Positions 46,880 to 55,598 of a stretch of 64,000 nucleotides of DNA are shown here, one piece after another. Both the position numbers and the translations under genes were made by a program. Position 1 is the first letter of the stretch, and each line of letters opens with the position of its first letter. Under the pieces are notes generated by a model. It did no database searches. It was given only the letters and a program-made list of their open reading frames with translations, and was not told the DNA's origin. The stretch comes from Paraburkholderia ribeironis (GTDB lineage: Bacteria > Pseudomonadota > Gammaproteobacteria > Burkholderiales > Burkholderiaceae). The stretch spans positions 62,001 through 126,000 of the forward strand of contig NZ_CYGX02000005.1 in assembly GCF_900019265.1 (NCBI RefSeq). The letters run 5' to 3'.

Positions 46880-49092
46880 GCAGGATCGCTTTCCGCTCTG
46901 GCGTCGTGCACGCTCTCGTCTGGGTTGTCGCAACGGCTTCCGTGCAGACAGGGCTCGTGGAACTTGCCGCAGCTCAAACTCTGTCGACAGGTCAGTCCGT
47001 TAGCGCGTCCAACGGGTCAGTTGCGGTAGCAGTCAATGCGCCGAATAGCAAGGTGGTCGTCGAAGGCGGCCTCGACAAACGGGCTCGTGATCGGCTGGAT
47101 GCGATATACCAGGCGCAAATAAGGGATGAGCGAACCTTGACAAGGATGCGAAGAGAAAATCAAAAGGCAATAGCGCAATTCCTCACCTCGGCTCGTCAGG
47201 CCAGCGCTGGACCGGACGCCAAAGAGGCAGCGCGTGCTCTTGATGCAGGTAATCCAATTCCGTCCGAAGCCGTTCTGCGAGAAGAAGAGGCTTCCGCTCT
47301 AGAGAGCGCGAGGGCGGACGAAGCACGCTCGGCTGAACATCGCAAGCAGGCGGCAGAACTCGCGCGTCAACGCGGTGCACTGATTTTCTTCAAGAATGCA
47401 CGTTCGGCGCTCGAGGCCTATAAGCGTGCGGCCCAGTACGATCCTGGCGATATTCAGACAAGGATTGTGATCGGCGATCTTCAAGCCACACTAGGCGATA
47501 CGGATCAGGCCCAAAAGACATTTACCGAAGCCGCGTCGATAGCGAAAGCGAAATCCGCCCAACACCCCGACAATCCCGAATTGCGTCACGAACTTGCCGT
47601 AGCCGACGAGAGAACCGGCGAGACGCTGGAGGCTCAAGGGAATCCTGGTTCGGCGATCGGGCTGTATCGGCAGGCGCTCCCGCTTCTCGATTCTCTCGCC
47701 CAGCATGATGTCAATAACGTCGCGTTAAAAACCGATCTCGCTGAAACGCACGCCAGAATAGGGGGCGTTCTGACAAGCGAAGGCAATCTCGCCCCCGCGA
47801 TTGAGGAATTCCGCCAGAGCACCTCTATCGCGACCCAACTGCTCCAGAGTAGTCCGGATGACGTGACGGTTCAGCTCACCATCGCGGCCAATCACTTGCA
47901 GGCGGGAGACATTCTTTCGCTGCAAAACAACCTTCCAAATGCTCTCGCGGAATATCGGCAAGCACAATCCATTGCCGAGTCTCAGGCGCGCCGCGGTGAG
48001 GCAGGCGCATCGTCGGTGCAGGTCTCGATTGGCCATCACAGTGCCGATGGCTTGCGTCTCGCGGCACATGAACGAATCGGCGACGTCCTGCTCAGGCAAG
48101 GCGATCTGGCTGGCGCGCGAGTGGAACTGGATCAGACGTTGAGAATCGAGGAGTCGCTGGCTAAAGATGACCCGAACAATCTGGAATGGCAGGGAGGCAT
48201 TGGTACGACTCACGTTCAGCTCGGTGCCGCGCGCTTTTCGCAGGGCGACCTTGACGGTGCAATTGTCGAATTCAGGACGGCTGCAGCGATTTTCAGCTCA
48301 TTACACGAAATAGATCCTGCGAACCTCACTTGGGAGGGCGCCATCGGTTCGGCGCACTTCATGATATCGACGTGTCAGCTTCTGAAAGGCAGCAGGGATG
48401 ACGCGCGTTCCGAGGTTCGTTCGGCAATTTCATCCCTTGAGGAGGTCGTCAAACGCAATCCAAATGACGCCACATGGACACTGTTGCTGGCGCAGGCCTA
48501 TTCGGCCGATGCTGCTCTGCGTACACCGAGTACCCTGGCAAACGCAGCGGCAGAATTGACGAAAGCCGTAGACATGCTTCAGCGTCAAGTCGACCGAGAC
48601 CCGTCCAATACCGCCGCGAGTTCACAGCTCGCCAGTGTGCGGATGCTGCGTGGCGAGGTCTTGATGGATCAACAGGATCTTGCGGGTGCGATAAGAGAGC
48701 TACGTCAGTCTTCGACCGAACTCGAATCGCTTAGCAAGGACGATCCCACAAACTCGATTCTTCAGCTCAATCTTTCGAGTAGTCTTGGCATACTGGCCAT
48801 CGCTTTGAAACGACAAGGCGACCATGCCGGCGCACTCGATGCCGCCACCCGTTCGCTCAGCGCAGTCGATAGCCTTGCAAAACGTGACCCGGGAAATATG
48901 ATGGCCCAGACAGAGCTTGCGACGACTTGTCTGCAACTTGGCCGCCTGACCGACGCGCCAGACCAGCGACGTGCACTTCTGAAGCGGGGCCTCAGCGTCG
49001 TGGAGAAATTGAAATCGGATAACAGAATGCCGCAAGGCATGGCTGAGCTCATTCCGCAGTTCAATACCGAACTCGCTGCACTTTCAAAGTGA
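46876..49092 (+). CDS. Exported TPR-repeat protein
   Basis: 738 residues. A signal peptide (ALVWVVATASVQTGLVELAAA then AQT) is followed by a short beta-like stretch (SVSASNGSVAVAVNAPNSKV), a coiled-coil region (~60-150, KRARDRLDAIYQAQIRDER) and about ten TPR-like repeats from residue ~165 to 715, recognisable by motifs such as NPGSAIGLYRQAL, NLAPAIEEFRQS, DLAGARVELDQ, DLDGAIVEFRT and DLAGAIRELRQS. It is a periplasmic protein-interaction scaffold. Overlap with the upstream membrane-protein gene implies a complex, and both carry a similar S-x-A-V-V/I-N motif. No enzymatic domain seen. Confidence 0.85.
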   Translation: MSRIAFRSGVVHALVWVVATASVQTGLVELAAAQTLSTGQSVSASNGSVAVAVNAPNSKVVVEGGLDKRARDRLDAIYQAQIRDERTLTRMRRENQKAIAQFLTSARQASAGPDAKEAARALDAGNPIPSEAVLREEEASALESARADEARSAEHRKQAAELARQRGALIFFKNARSALEAYKRAAQYDPGDIQTRIVIGDLQATLGDTDQAQKTFTEAASIAKAKSAQHPDNPELRHELAVADERTGETLEAQGNPGSAIGLYRQALPLLDSLAQHDVNNVALKTDLAETHARIGGVLTSEGNLAPAIEEFRQSTSIATQLLQSSPDDVTVQLTIAANHLQAGDILSLQNNLPNALAEYRQAQSIAESQARRGEAGASSVQVSIGHHSADGLRLAAHERIGDVLLRQGDLAGARVELDQTLRIEESLAKDDPNNLEWQGGIGTTHVQLGAARFSQGDLDGAIVEFRTAAAIFSSLHEIDPANLTWEGAIGSAHFMISTCQLLKGSRDDARSEVRSAISSLEEVVKRNPNDATWTLLLAQAYSADAALRTPSTLANAAAELTKAVDMLQRQVDRDPSNTAASSQLASVRMLRGEVLMDQQDLAGAIRELRQSSTELESLSKDDPTNSILQLNLSSSLGILAIALKRQGDHAGALDAATRSLSAVDSLAKRDPGNMMAQTELATTCLQLGRLTDAPDQRRALLKRGLSVVEKLKSDNRMPQGMAELIPQFNTELAALSK

Positions 49093-49209
49093 GGTTTTGA
49101 GGCGACGAGTGCGTGGCCAACCGCGAGCTTTGTCGAATAAGCTACCGAAACACGACTTTTTCAACACTATCCTGACTGATGCGCAAGCGTCGCTCGTTGA
49201 AGCGTCAGC

Positions 49210-50238
49210 TTAATGCACGCCGAAGTCGGAACGAATTTTTCGTAGCTTAGCCGGAGTGACATTGAATTCGCGTTTGAACAGATTTATCAGATGTGAGCTG
49301 TCTGTGAAGCCACACTCGTACGCAATCTGAGTGATCGACCGATCACTGTTTAGCACCATCCATTTTGCACTCTTAAGGCGCAAGCTCCTCCAGTATTGTT
49401 GAGGGGCGACGCGGAGATGCTTCCTGAAGAGCCGATTGAGTTCTCGTTCACTCGTTCCAATCGCTTGCGCTATGCCAGCGATTGAACCCGGTTCCAACGT
49501 TTGTTGCATCATCAAACCGACTGCATTCACAACCCGCCGATCCGGACAATGCAGGCCGATCTCGGAGTCATTTTTCATGGCCTGTATTTCTTCGAATCCT
49601 CGATCGGCCATCAAATAGTGCAGCGCCTTGTGCGACCGCGTATTTCCACAATGGGTCGTCACTAAATGCATGGCGAGATTAATCGCCGCAAGGCCGCCGG
49701 GGCATGTAATGAATCCGCCGTCTACCACCACTGGGGCATCAGTCACGGCGACGATGTCGGGGAAGTTGGCCTGCATCGCTTGCGCGAGCGAGAAGTGAAC
49801 CGCACATCGCCTACCGGACAGATATCCCAACTCAGCGAGAACAAATTGGCCGGTACAAAGTCCGACGACCGGCACGCCCGCTTCAACGGAGGATTGTACA
49901 AATCGGTAGAACTCGTCGGGAATCGGCTCCGAACTATGGAGCAAACCGCCATGAACCACGACGTAATCGTATTCGGTCGGATCTCCGAAGACCTTGGTGG
50001 GCAACATGGAGAAACCGCAACTTGCTCGAATGGGCGAGATCTCATGCGACAGAAGATCCCACGAGCAGTAGATCCTCCTACTAAAGTCCGCCTCATCTGC
50101 CGATAATCGCAGGAACTCCACGAAGCACGAAAGCGACATCAGCGTGAAGTCTGGAGTCGGCGCAATGCCCACCCTGAGCGGCGCTTCGACCTCCGGCGCA
50201 GACTTGCTCGGTCGAAGGGAAGAGTAGTCGTGCCGCAT
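49210..50238 (-). CDS. GlxA-type AraC regulator (DJ-1/PfpI domain + AraC HTH)
   Basis: 342 residues from ATG 50238 with GGAGGGC just upstream; the frame is open to 50316 without a second good site. Residues ~25-200 are a DJ-1/PfpI-like domain (VVVHGGLLHSSEPIP, VVGLCTGQFVLAELGYLSG with a Cys at the elbow). Residues ~230-340 are two HTHs (IAGIAQAIGTSERELNRLFR, ITQIAYECGFTDSSHLINLF). Such regulators (ArgR, GbdR, CdhR) control catabolism of amino acids, betaines and carnitine. It is divergent from the ornithine-cyclodeaminase-family gene and is a candidate activator for both palindromes in this cluster. Confidence 0.9.
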   Translation of the reverse strand: MRHDYSSLRPSKSAPEVEAPLRVGIAPTPDFTLMSLSCFVEFLRLSADEADFSRRIYCSWDLLSHEISPIRASCGFSMLPTKVFGDPTEYDYVVVHGGLLHSSEPIPDEFYRFVQSSVEAGVPVVGLCTGQFVLAELGYLSGRRCAVHFSLAQAMQANFPDIVAVTDAPVVVDGGFITCPGGLAAINLAMHLVTTHCGNTRSHKALHYLMADRGFEEIQAMKNDSEIGLHCPDRRVVNAVGLMMQQTLEPGSIAGIAQAIGTSERELNRLFRKHLRVAPQQYWRSLRLKSAKWMVLNSDRSITQIAYECGFTDSSHLINLFKREFNVTPAKLRKIRSDFGVH

Positions 50239-50265
50239 CTGCCGCCCTCCATTACGTGCCGCGGA

Positions 50266-50309
50266 TTGTCCGAATCGTACAATTTTTTTCCACGGTCGGC
50301 AATTATAGT
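50266..50309 (+). promoter_or_regulatory. Operator palindrome and -10 box upstream of the OCD gene
   Basis: TTGTCCGAATCGTACAA (50266-50282) is a near-perfect 17-bp palindrome (one mismatch between arms). A good -10 hexamer TATAGT begins at 50304, 30 bases from the palindrome centre, with no clear -35 box. This fits an activator binding around -42. A nearly identical palindrome with the same spacing lies at 52522-52538. Confidence 0.6.
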
Positions 50310-50367
50310 TTTCCACAGATAACGTTTAGGGTGACCAGTACACCCGCAAGGTAGAGGAGATGAGTAG

Positions 50368-51303
50368 ATGAGCGCCGTGATGTTGTCCGTGCAGGATATC
50401 CGCTCGGTCATGACATGGGACCTTGCTATTGAGGCGTTGCGCGACGGCCACTTCGGAGCACGGCCGAGCGCCGGAGGCTTCCTGCTGCAAGATGGACCGT
50501 TCAGCCTTTTTTCGAGGGGCGTGATCCTTCCTGGCTACGGGGCGGGCGTCAAGGTGGCTTCCATGTTTCCGCCCAATGCACTGACGGAGAAGCCGCTGCC
50601 GACCGAGGACGCCATCTTTGTCATCATCAACGAAGATACGAAGTCCATCTCCTGCATCCTCGACGGTCCTGAGGTCACGCGCTGGAAGACAGCGGCAGAC
50701 TCGGCGCTTGCCTCCGCGATACTGTCAGCGAGCAGCAGCAGAACATTACTCGTGATTGGAGCGGGTCCCGTCGCTTTAGCACTGGCGCAGGCGCACGTGC
50801 ATGTCCGGCCCTCGATTGAGCGGATCATGCTTTGGAATCGTACTCCGCAGAAGCTTGATGGCGTTGCTCGAACATTGCTGCAACTGGGCCGCAAGGTTGA
50901 CGTGGTCACAGATGTCGATGACGCAGTGTCGCAAGCAGACATCATTTCTTCGGCCACGGGTTCCACAAGTCCAATCATCAAGGGCCGCTTCCTGAAATCA
51001 GGCGCGCATGTCGATCTGGTCGGCGGATACCGTCCAGACATGCGCGAAGCCGACGACGACGTGATTGCACAATCCGACGTTTTCGTCGACTTCACTGACA
51101 CAGCAGTAGACGCTGGAGACATTGCGGGGGCCATTGCCACCGGCTCGCTGACCCGAAGCGATATCAAGGGTGATCTGTTTGGCTTGGTTCGGGCTGCACC
51201 AAAACGTAGCGGGAAGGCGACTGTGTTTAAGAACGCGGGTGGGGCGCACCTGGACCTGCTAGTAGCGCTAGCGGCAGCGAAGGAACTGGGCGCTAGCGTC
51301 TAG
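50368..51303 (+). CDS. Ornithine cyclodeaminase / mu-crystallin family protein (possible pyrroline-2-carboxylate reductase)
   Basis: 311 residues, with AGGAG at 50355-50359. The substrate Lys is in GYGAGVKVASMFPPN near residue 63, the Rossmann loop in LLVIGAGPVALALAQAHV near 128, and SSATGSTSPIIKGRFLKSGA follows. Family members include ornithine cyclodeaminase, alanine dehydrogenase and delta1-pyrroline-2-carboxylate reductase. Given an enolase-superfamily enzyme and a proline-racemase-family enzyme downstream, reduction of pyrroline-2-carboxylate to proline (hydroxyproline dehydration pathway) is the best-fitting role, as an inference from context. Confidence 0.8.
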   Translation: MSAVMLSVQDIRSVMTWDLAIEALRDGHFGARPSAGGFLLQDGPFSLFSRGVILPGYGAGVKVASMFPPNALTEKPLPTEDAIFVIINEDTKSISCILDGPEVTRWKTAADSALASAILSASSSRTLLVIGAGPVALALAQAHVHVRPSIERIMLWNRTPQKLDGVARTLLQLGRKVDVVTDVDDAVSQADIISSATGSTSPIIKGRFLKSGAHVDLVGGYRPDMREADDDVIAQSDVFVDFTDTAVDAGDIAGAIATGSLTRSDIKGDLFGLVRAAPKRSGKATVFKNAGGAHLDLLVALAAAKELGASV

Positions 51304-51408
51304 TGCGACGTGAAACGTTTTGCTTCGTCGGGCCAACGCGTTGAATCGGAAGCTTCGGGTGAGCAGCATACGTATCCCCTGAAAAACAGATACAGAAAAA
51401 GTCAGACC

Positions 51409-52410
51409 ATGCAGAGGAGGATGCCGCTTTTCGCCGACCGCTTGCTTGTTCAGATGCCCTCGCTCAGAGCACTACGGTGCTTCGTAACGGCTGCACGTTA
51501 TGGAAATTTCACGCAGGCAGCTGAGGTGCTCTGTGTTACTCAAGCGGCCATAAGCCGTCAGATCAAAGAGCTAGAGGATTCTCTGGACGTCGTTCTTTTC
51601 GAACGTTCAGGTCGGCGCATCGCGTTGACGGAAGCCGGTACGATTTTATATAACGCGTCCTACCTCTCCATCATGAACATCGCTGAGTCGATCGAGGCGC
51701 TGCGTCGGCATGGAAGGACTAAGTTGATTATCTGCGTGTCCCATGCCTTCTCTATGTTATGGCTCGCACCTCGACTCGCGGCATTCCAGGGACAGTTCCC
51801 CGATATAAGGCTGCATGTAGTCGTCACCGACCACTATGTGGAGTCTGACGGGATCATCGACCCTGACGTGATAGTCACTAAAAATCCACCGAGGGAAGCG
51901 GAATACAAGGTCGAGCAACTCTTTCACGACATCGTATATCCAGTCTGCAGCGAACAGTTTTTCCAGCAAAACCTTCGCGGCAAACGTCTTACGGCGCTTG
52001 GTTTGCTGAATTATCCGACCCTAAACCTCTCTCCCGTTGGCCGAACGCATCTCGGTGAACACGTCGATTGGCGCGTGTGGCGAAATTGGTTCCAGCAAGG
52101 CGGCGACGTCATGGAGCGGCTCATCGAAAACGAATGTCTGGTCAGCAACGACTATCAGCTGCTTGTTTCTCAGGCGGAAGCTGGCGAAGGAATGGTTTTG
52201 GGGTGGCACCATTTAGTTCACCGTCAGATTGAGAAAGGCGTTCTGGTGAGACCCATCGAGGAAAGTTTGGTATTCCGTGATAGGCACCACTACCTGATTA
52301 CGCACAAGAACGCACTGAAAAGGCCAGACTACGAGATTTTTCGAGAATGGATGGTGGGCGAGGTCGAGAAGATGCTTTCCGGCTGGTGCGAGTCGGACGA
52401 AGTGCGCTGA
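51409..52410 (+). CDS. LysR-type transcriptional regulator (GcvA-like)
   Basis: 333 residues if ATG 51409 is used; ATG 51421, ATG 51454 and GTG 51310 are in frame, and none has a well-spaced ribosome site (AGGAGG abuts 51421). The HTH is PSLRALRCFVTAARYGNFTQ followed by TQAAISRQIKELEDSLDVVLF. The effector domain contains LIICVSHAFSMLWLAPRLAAF and IDPDVIVTKNPP. Typical GcvA-type architecture. It sits inside the catabolic cluster, between the OCD gene and the enolase-superfamily gene, so it probably controls part of it. Confidence 0.88.
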   Translation: MQRRMPLFADRLLVQMPSLRALRCFVTAARYGNFTQAAEVLCVTQAAISRQIKELEDSLDVVLFERSGRRIALTEAGTILYNASYLSIMNIAESIEALRRHGRTKLIICVSHAFSMLWLAPRLAAFQGQFPDIRLHVVVTDHYVESDGIIDPDVIVTKNPPREAEYKVEQLFHDIVYPVCSEQFFQQNLRGKRLTALGLLNYPTLNLSPVGRTHLGEHVDWRVWRNWFQQGGDVMERLIENECLVSNDYQLLVSQAEAGEGMVLGWHHLVHRQIEKGVLVRPIEESLVFRDRHHYLITHKNALKRPDYEIFREWMVGEVEKMLSGWCESDEVR

Positions 52411-52521
52411 GCCGTCCGGTTAGAGTCCGTCCGTTCCTCCGTCGGCATCTGCAAGACACACAACCTGGCCCGGACAACCCATCGCTATGGTTAACCCGAT
52501 GGCGCTTCATTGACCTACGAA

Positions 52522-52565
52522 TCGTCCGAATCATACAAGTTCTTGCGGGTAACCAAAGCTAATCT
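52522..52565 (+). promoter_or_regulatory. Second copy of the cluster palindrome and -10 box
   Basis: TCGTCCGAATCATACAA (52522-52538) matches the palindrome at 50266-50282 in 15 of 17 positions. A -10-like TAATCT begins at 52560, again exactly 30 bases from the palindrome centre. It precedes the enolase-superfamily gene by ~90 bases. Confidence 0.6.
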
Positions 52566-52625
52566 AACTGAACTCGGCACCACGTCGAACGCATCACCAA
52601 CTCAACGCAACCAAGGAGCAGCAAC

Positions 52626-53726
52626 TTGAAAATCACGAAGATTTCAATCTATCAAGTGGATCTTCCGTTGAAGGAAGGAAAGTACAGTTGGTCAACGTAT
52701 TCCTTTTCCTCTTTCGATAGCACAGTACTTATCGTTGAGACCGACAGTGGCCTCACCGGGGTCGGTGAAATCTGTCCGCTTGGCCCGTCCTATCTTGCTG
52801 CGTATGCCGAAGGTGCCCGAACTGGTCTGATGAAGCTCGCGCACGGCTTGTTGGGCGAGGATCCTTGCCAACTCGGACGAATCAATCTCCGGATGGACGA
52901 ACTGCTGAAAGGACATCCTTACGTCAAGTCCGCGTTCGATATGGCGTGCTGGGACATCCTCGGCAAAGCAACCGGGCAGCCCGTGTATAACTTGTTGGGC
53001 GGTCGCATTCACGACAAGGTCAAGCTCTTCAAGGTCGTTAGTCGTCAAGAGCCCGATGCAATGGCCGCCAAGATCCGGCAATACCAGGAAGAAGGTTTCA
53101 AGCAGTTCCAAATGAAGGTCGGAGCCGGCGCGGACTCTGACATCGAGAGGATCTTTGCGGTTTCTGCGGAATTGCGACCGGGCAATATTCTCGCTGCAGA
53201 CGCGAATACCGGTTGGCGTCAACACGAGGCGATTCGCGTCGTGAAGGCGATTCGAGATGTCGACATCTACATTGAGCAACCTTGCCTCAGTTACGAAGAG
53301 TGCTTGACAGTCCGTAAGCATTCGGATCATCCCATGATCCTCGATGAATGCATGGAAGACATTAAGGTTCTCATGCGCGGTTTCCAGGACCAGGCAATGG
53401 ACGTCGTCAATCTGAAAATCAGCCGAATTGGCGGGTTGACGAAGGCAAGGCAATTCCGAGATCTTGCTGCTACTCTGGGGATCTCGCTTACGATTGAAGA
53501 CTCGTGGGGTGGGGAGATCGACACCGCCGCAATTGCACACCTCGCACATTCCGCTCCGACTGGCTACCACTTCCAGTCGTCCGCTTTTCACGAATATCAC
53601 ACCCTCTCGATCGCTTCGGGCGGCCCGGAACTTAGCGACGGCTACATGTACGCGTCCGATGCTCCAGGATTGGGCGTGACCCCGAACATGGAAGTTCTTG
53701 GTGATCCTGTCGGCGTGGTGTCGTAA
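52626..53726 (+). CDS. Enolase-superfamily (mandelate racemase/MLE) enzyme, possibly acting on hydroxyproline or its betaine
   Basis: 366 residues from TTG 52626, seven bases after AAGGAG (52613-52618). N-terminal capping domain to ~residue 125, then the barrel: general base Lys in FKQFQMKVGAG near 165, metal ligands in LAADANTGWRQ, YIEQPCLSYEE and MILDECMED, and second Lys in VVNLKISRIGG near 265. A Lys/Lys pair is characteristic of the MLE subgroup, including proline-betaine epimerases and the enolase-superfamily cis-3-hydroxyproline dehydratase. Partner genes (OCD family, proline-racemase family) favour a hydroxyproline-type substrate. Exact reaction not decidable. Confidence 0.82.
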   Translation: MKITKISIYQVDLPLKEGKYSWSTYSFSSFDSTVLIVETDSGLTGVGEICPLGPSYLAAYAEGARTGLMKLAHGLLGEDPCQLGRINLRMDELLKGHPYVKSAFDMACWDILGKATGQPVYNLLGGRIHDKVKLFKVVSRQEPDAMAAKIRQYQEEGFKQFQMKVGAGADSDIERIFAVSAELRPGNILAADANTGWRQHEAIRVVKAIRDVDIYIEQPCLSYEECLTVRKHSDHPMILDECMEDIKVLMRGFQDQAMDVVNLKISRIGGLTKARQFRDLAATLGISLTIEDSWGGEIDTAAIAHLAHSAPTGYHFQSSAFHEYHTLSIASGGPELSDGYMYASDAPGLGVTPNMEVLGDPVGVVS

Positions 53727-53748
53727 CGCCGAAAGGGTGTGGGGTTGA

Positions 53749-54129
53749 ATCCGGAGAAGGCTCGACCTGAAGAAATATCTCGGTAGTTCACTGACGATCT
53801 ATCCGAACCCGGTTGCGCTCGCGCAAGATCTGTCAGCAAAGCGCATCGACATCGGAATCGACAGCTATTTGACGGCGGCGTATAACCAGAAGACTGCGGG
53901 ATATCGTGGATATAAGGTATTGCCGATCAGGGCGGACGCTGCAGTGCCGGCTTCGCAGAGCCCTAGCCAAGCGGGATTTCCTTATCAAAAGTCAAACAGT
54001 GCACTTGGCGAGGCGATAAGCGCGGATATCGCGGAGATGCATAAGACGGGGGAGATTGCCAAGATCATCCAGTCCTACGGCTTGCAACCTTCAGCGGCGG
54101 ACGTCGGTGAACCACGGCTTGTCCAGTAG
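53749..54129 (+). pseudogene. Remnant of an amino-acid ABC transporter binding protein (C-terminal part)
   Basis: The open stretch begins after a stop at 53746-53748, has no start codon or ribosome site, and reads like the second half of a periplasmic type-3 solute-binding protein: LKKYLGSSLTIYPNPVALAQ, DLSAKRIDIGIDSYLTAAYN, SQAGFPYQKSNSALGEAISA, DIAEMHKTGEIAKIIQSYG. The N-terminal ~150 residues, signal peptide included, are missing, and no permease or ATPase genes accompany it. The deletion probably removed an uptake system that once fed this catabolic cluster. Confidence 0.8.
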
Positions 54130-54134
54130 TCAGC

Positions 54135-54160
54135 AAGGCTGAGACCGTTCCTCAGGCCTT
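54135..54160 (+). terminator. Hairpin after the binding-protein remnant
   Basis: AAGGCTGAG pairs with CTCAGGCCTT (one bulged G) around a seven-base loop. Only three T residues precede mixed sequence, so termination would be weak; the downstream gene may still be read from the enolase-superfamily promoter. Confidence 0.35.
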
Positions 54161-54226
54161 TGAGCTGGGCAAGCCGGGGAACGGGCCACGGCTTTATTTT
54201 CCAACATCGAAATAGGGCAATCAATC

Positions 54227-55259
54227 ATGCGCTGGAAGAAGACTTTGCAATTGCTTGACGTTCACTGCGAGGGGGAAGTCGGAAAGGTCGTGTTATCCGG
54301 GATCTATGACATTCCGGGGGAGACGATGACCGCGAAGATGAACTACATCAACAAGGAGAACGATAGTCTGCGCCGTTTCGTTTGTCTGGAGCCACGCGGT
54401 GCAGTCAACCAAACGGTGAACCTTATGGTCCCGCCGTGCGACCCGACAGCAGACGCAGGCTTCATAGTATTGCAGGCCGATGAGGCGCATCCGATGTCAG
54501 GCGCCAACACCATGTGCGTTGCGACGGCCCTTCTGGAAACCGGAATGATCGAGATGCAGGAACCGCACACTCAGCTGCGCCTCGAGGCACCCGCCGGGAT
54601 CGTAACGGCTAACGTCGAATGTAAGGATGGAAAATGTGTCCGTGTGTCTCTGGACATGATCCCAGCGTTCGTCGAAGCCCTGGATCAGGTTGTCGAAACG
54701 GAGGAATGGGGGAAGGTCAAGGTCGACATCGCGTTCGGGGGTGTCTTCTACGCTGTCGTTTTTGTCGACCAGCTCGATTTCGAAACCAGTCCTGAGGACA
54801 CGGATAAGCTGGTCAGGGCGGGAATGGCGATCAAGAAGGCAGCGAATGAGGCGTTCAAGGTGCAGCATCCCGAAATTCCGTCAATCGACCATATTGCCTA
54901 TGCGATCTTCGCACAGCGCATGCCTGACGGTGTGATTCGCACATGTTGCACGCTTTGGCCAGGTCGGGTGGACAGGTCTCCGTGCGGAACGGGAAGCTCA
55001 GCAATTCTCTCCGTGTTGCGCGCGCAAGGAAATTGCCATCGGTGATTCTCTCACCACGCAATCAATCATTGGAAGCGAATTTCGGGTGCGGCTGATCGGC
55101 GAGACCTCGGTGGGGACGAAACCGGCAGTGCTGCCGAACGTATCGGGGCGTTGTTGGACCTACGGAATGAGTCAACTATCATTAGATCCGACTGATCCTT
55201 TCGCTGCTGGATTTGCGCTTCCTGATGCTTGGGGAGCTGAGGCTATTCATATCAGGTGA
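54227..55259 (+). pseudogene. Proline racemase / hydroxyproline epimerase-dehydratase family, broken by a frameshift
   Basis: Frame one (54227-55045) covers residues 1-~264 and ends prematurely at NCHR. Frame three continues from about 55026 with KEIAIGDSLTTQSIIGSEFR and runs through GRCWTYGMSQLSLDPTDPF to TGA 55257-55259, giving a normal ~343-residue length when joined. The switch lies in the GC dinucleotide run 55018-55025; restoring one GC unit gives LRARKEIAIG. The two active-site positions are Ser (HPMSGANTMC) and Cys (DRSPCGTG). Family members epimerise 4-hydroxyproline (Cys/Cys) or dehydrate trans-3-hydroxyproline (Cys/Thr); a Ser/Cys pair is a less common variant. May be inactive, slippage-variable, or a sequencing error. 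Confidence 0.85.
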
Positions 55260-55598
55260 ATACACGGATGGGTGCGGTAGCGTCTCTCGACGCTGCCTTT
55301 TTCACTGGTGCAGCGCTCCTACCGCCGACTCGGCTGCGGGGACCTTTACGAAAAAAGCCGCAAGGTCCTTGAAAATATCCGCACGTTCTCGCCACAATGG
55401 GTGGACGTTCATTCATGTGGGCCGTGATGTGTCCGTCGAAACGCTCGATGCAGGCATTTACGTTGCACGGATAATCGACCTGCGAGCGGGGGCGCGTCCG
55501 GTGCGGGTTTTCCCTTAATCGTGCAAGCAGCTTTGTTAGAAGCGGAAAGTTGGCTATCTTTGACTCACCATCTGCCAAGCCGAACAACAGAGGCAATC
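55260..55598. other. Intergenic region without recognised gene
   Basis: The open frames on both strands here (about 100 codons) have no family features, good starts or ribosome sites. The sequence may contain decayed remnants, but nothing can be named. Confidence 0.45.

Noticed and set aside
55213..55596. Open frames of ~100 codons on both strands between the racemase-family and BON genes
   Set aside because: No ribosome sites, no recognisable motifs and mutual overlap; reported only as unexplained intergenic sequence.
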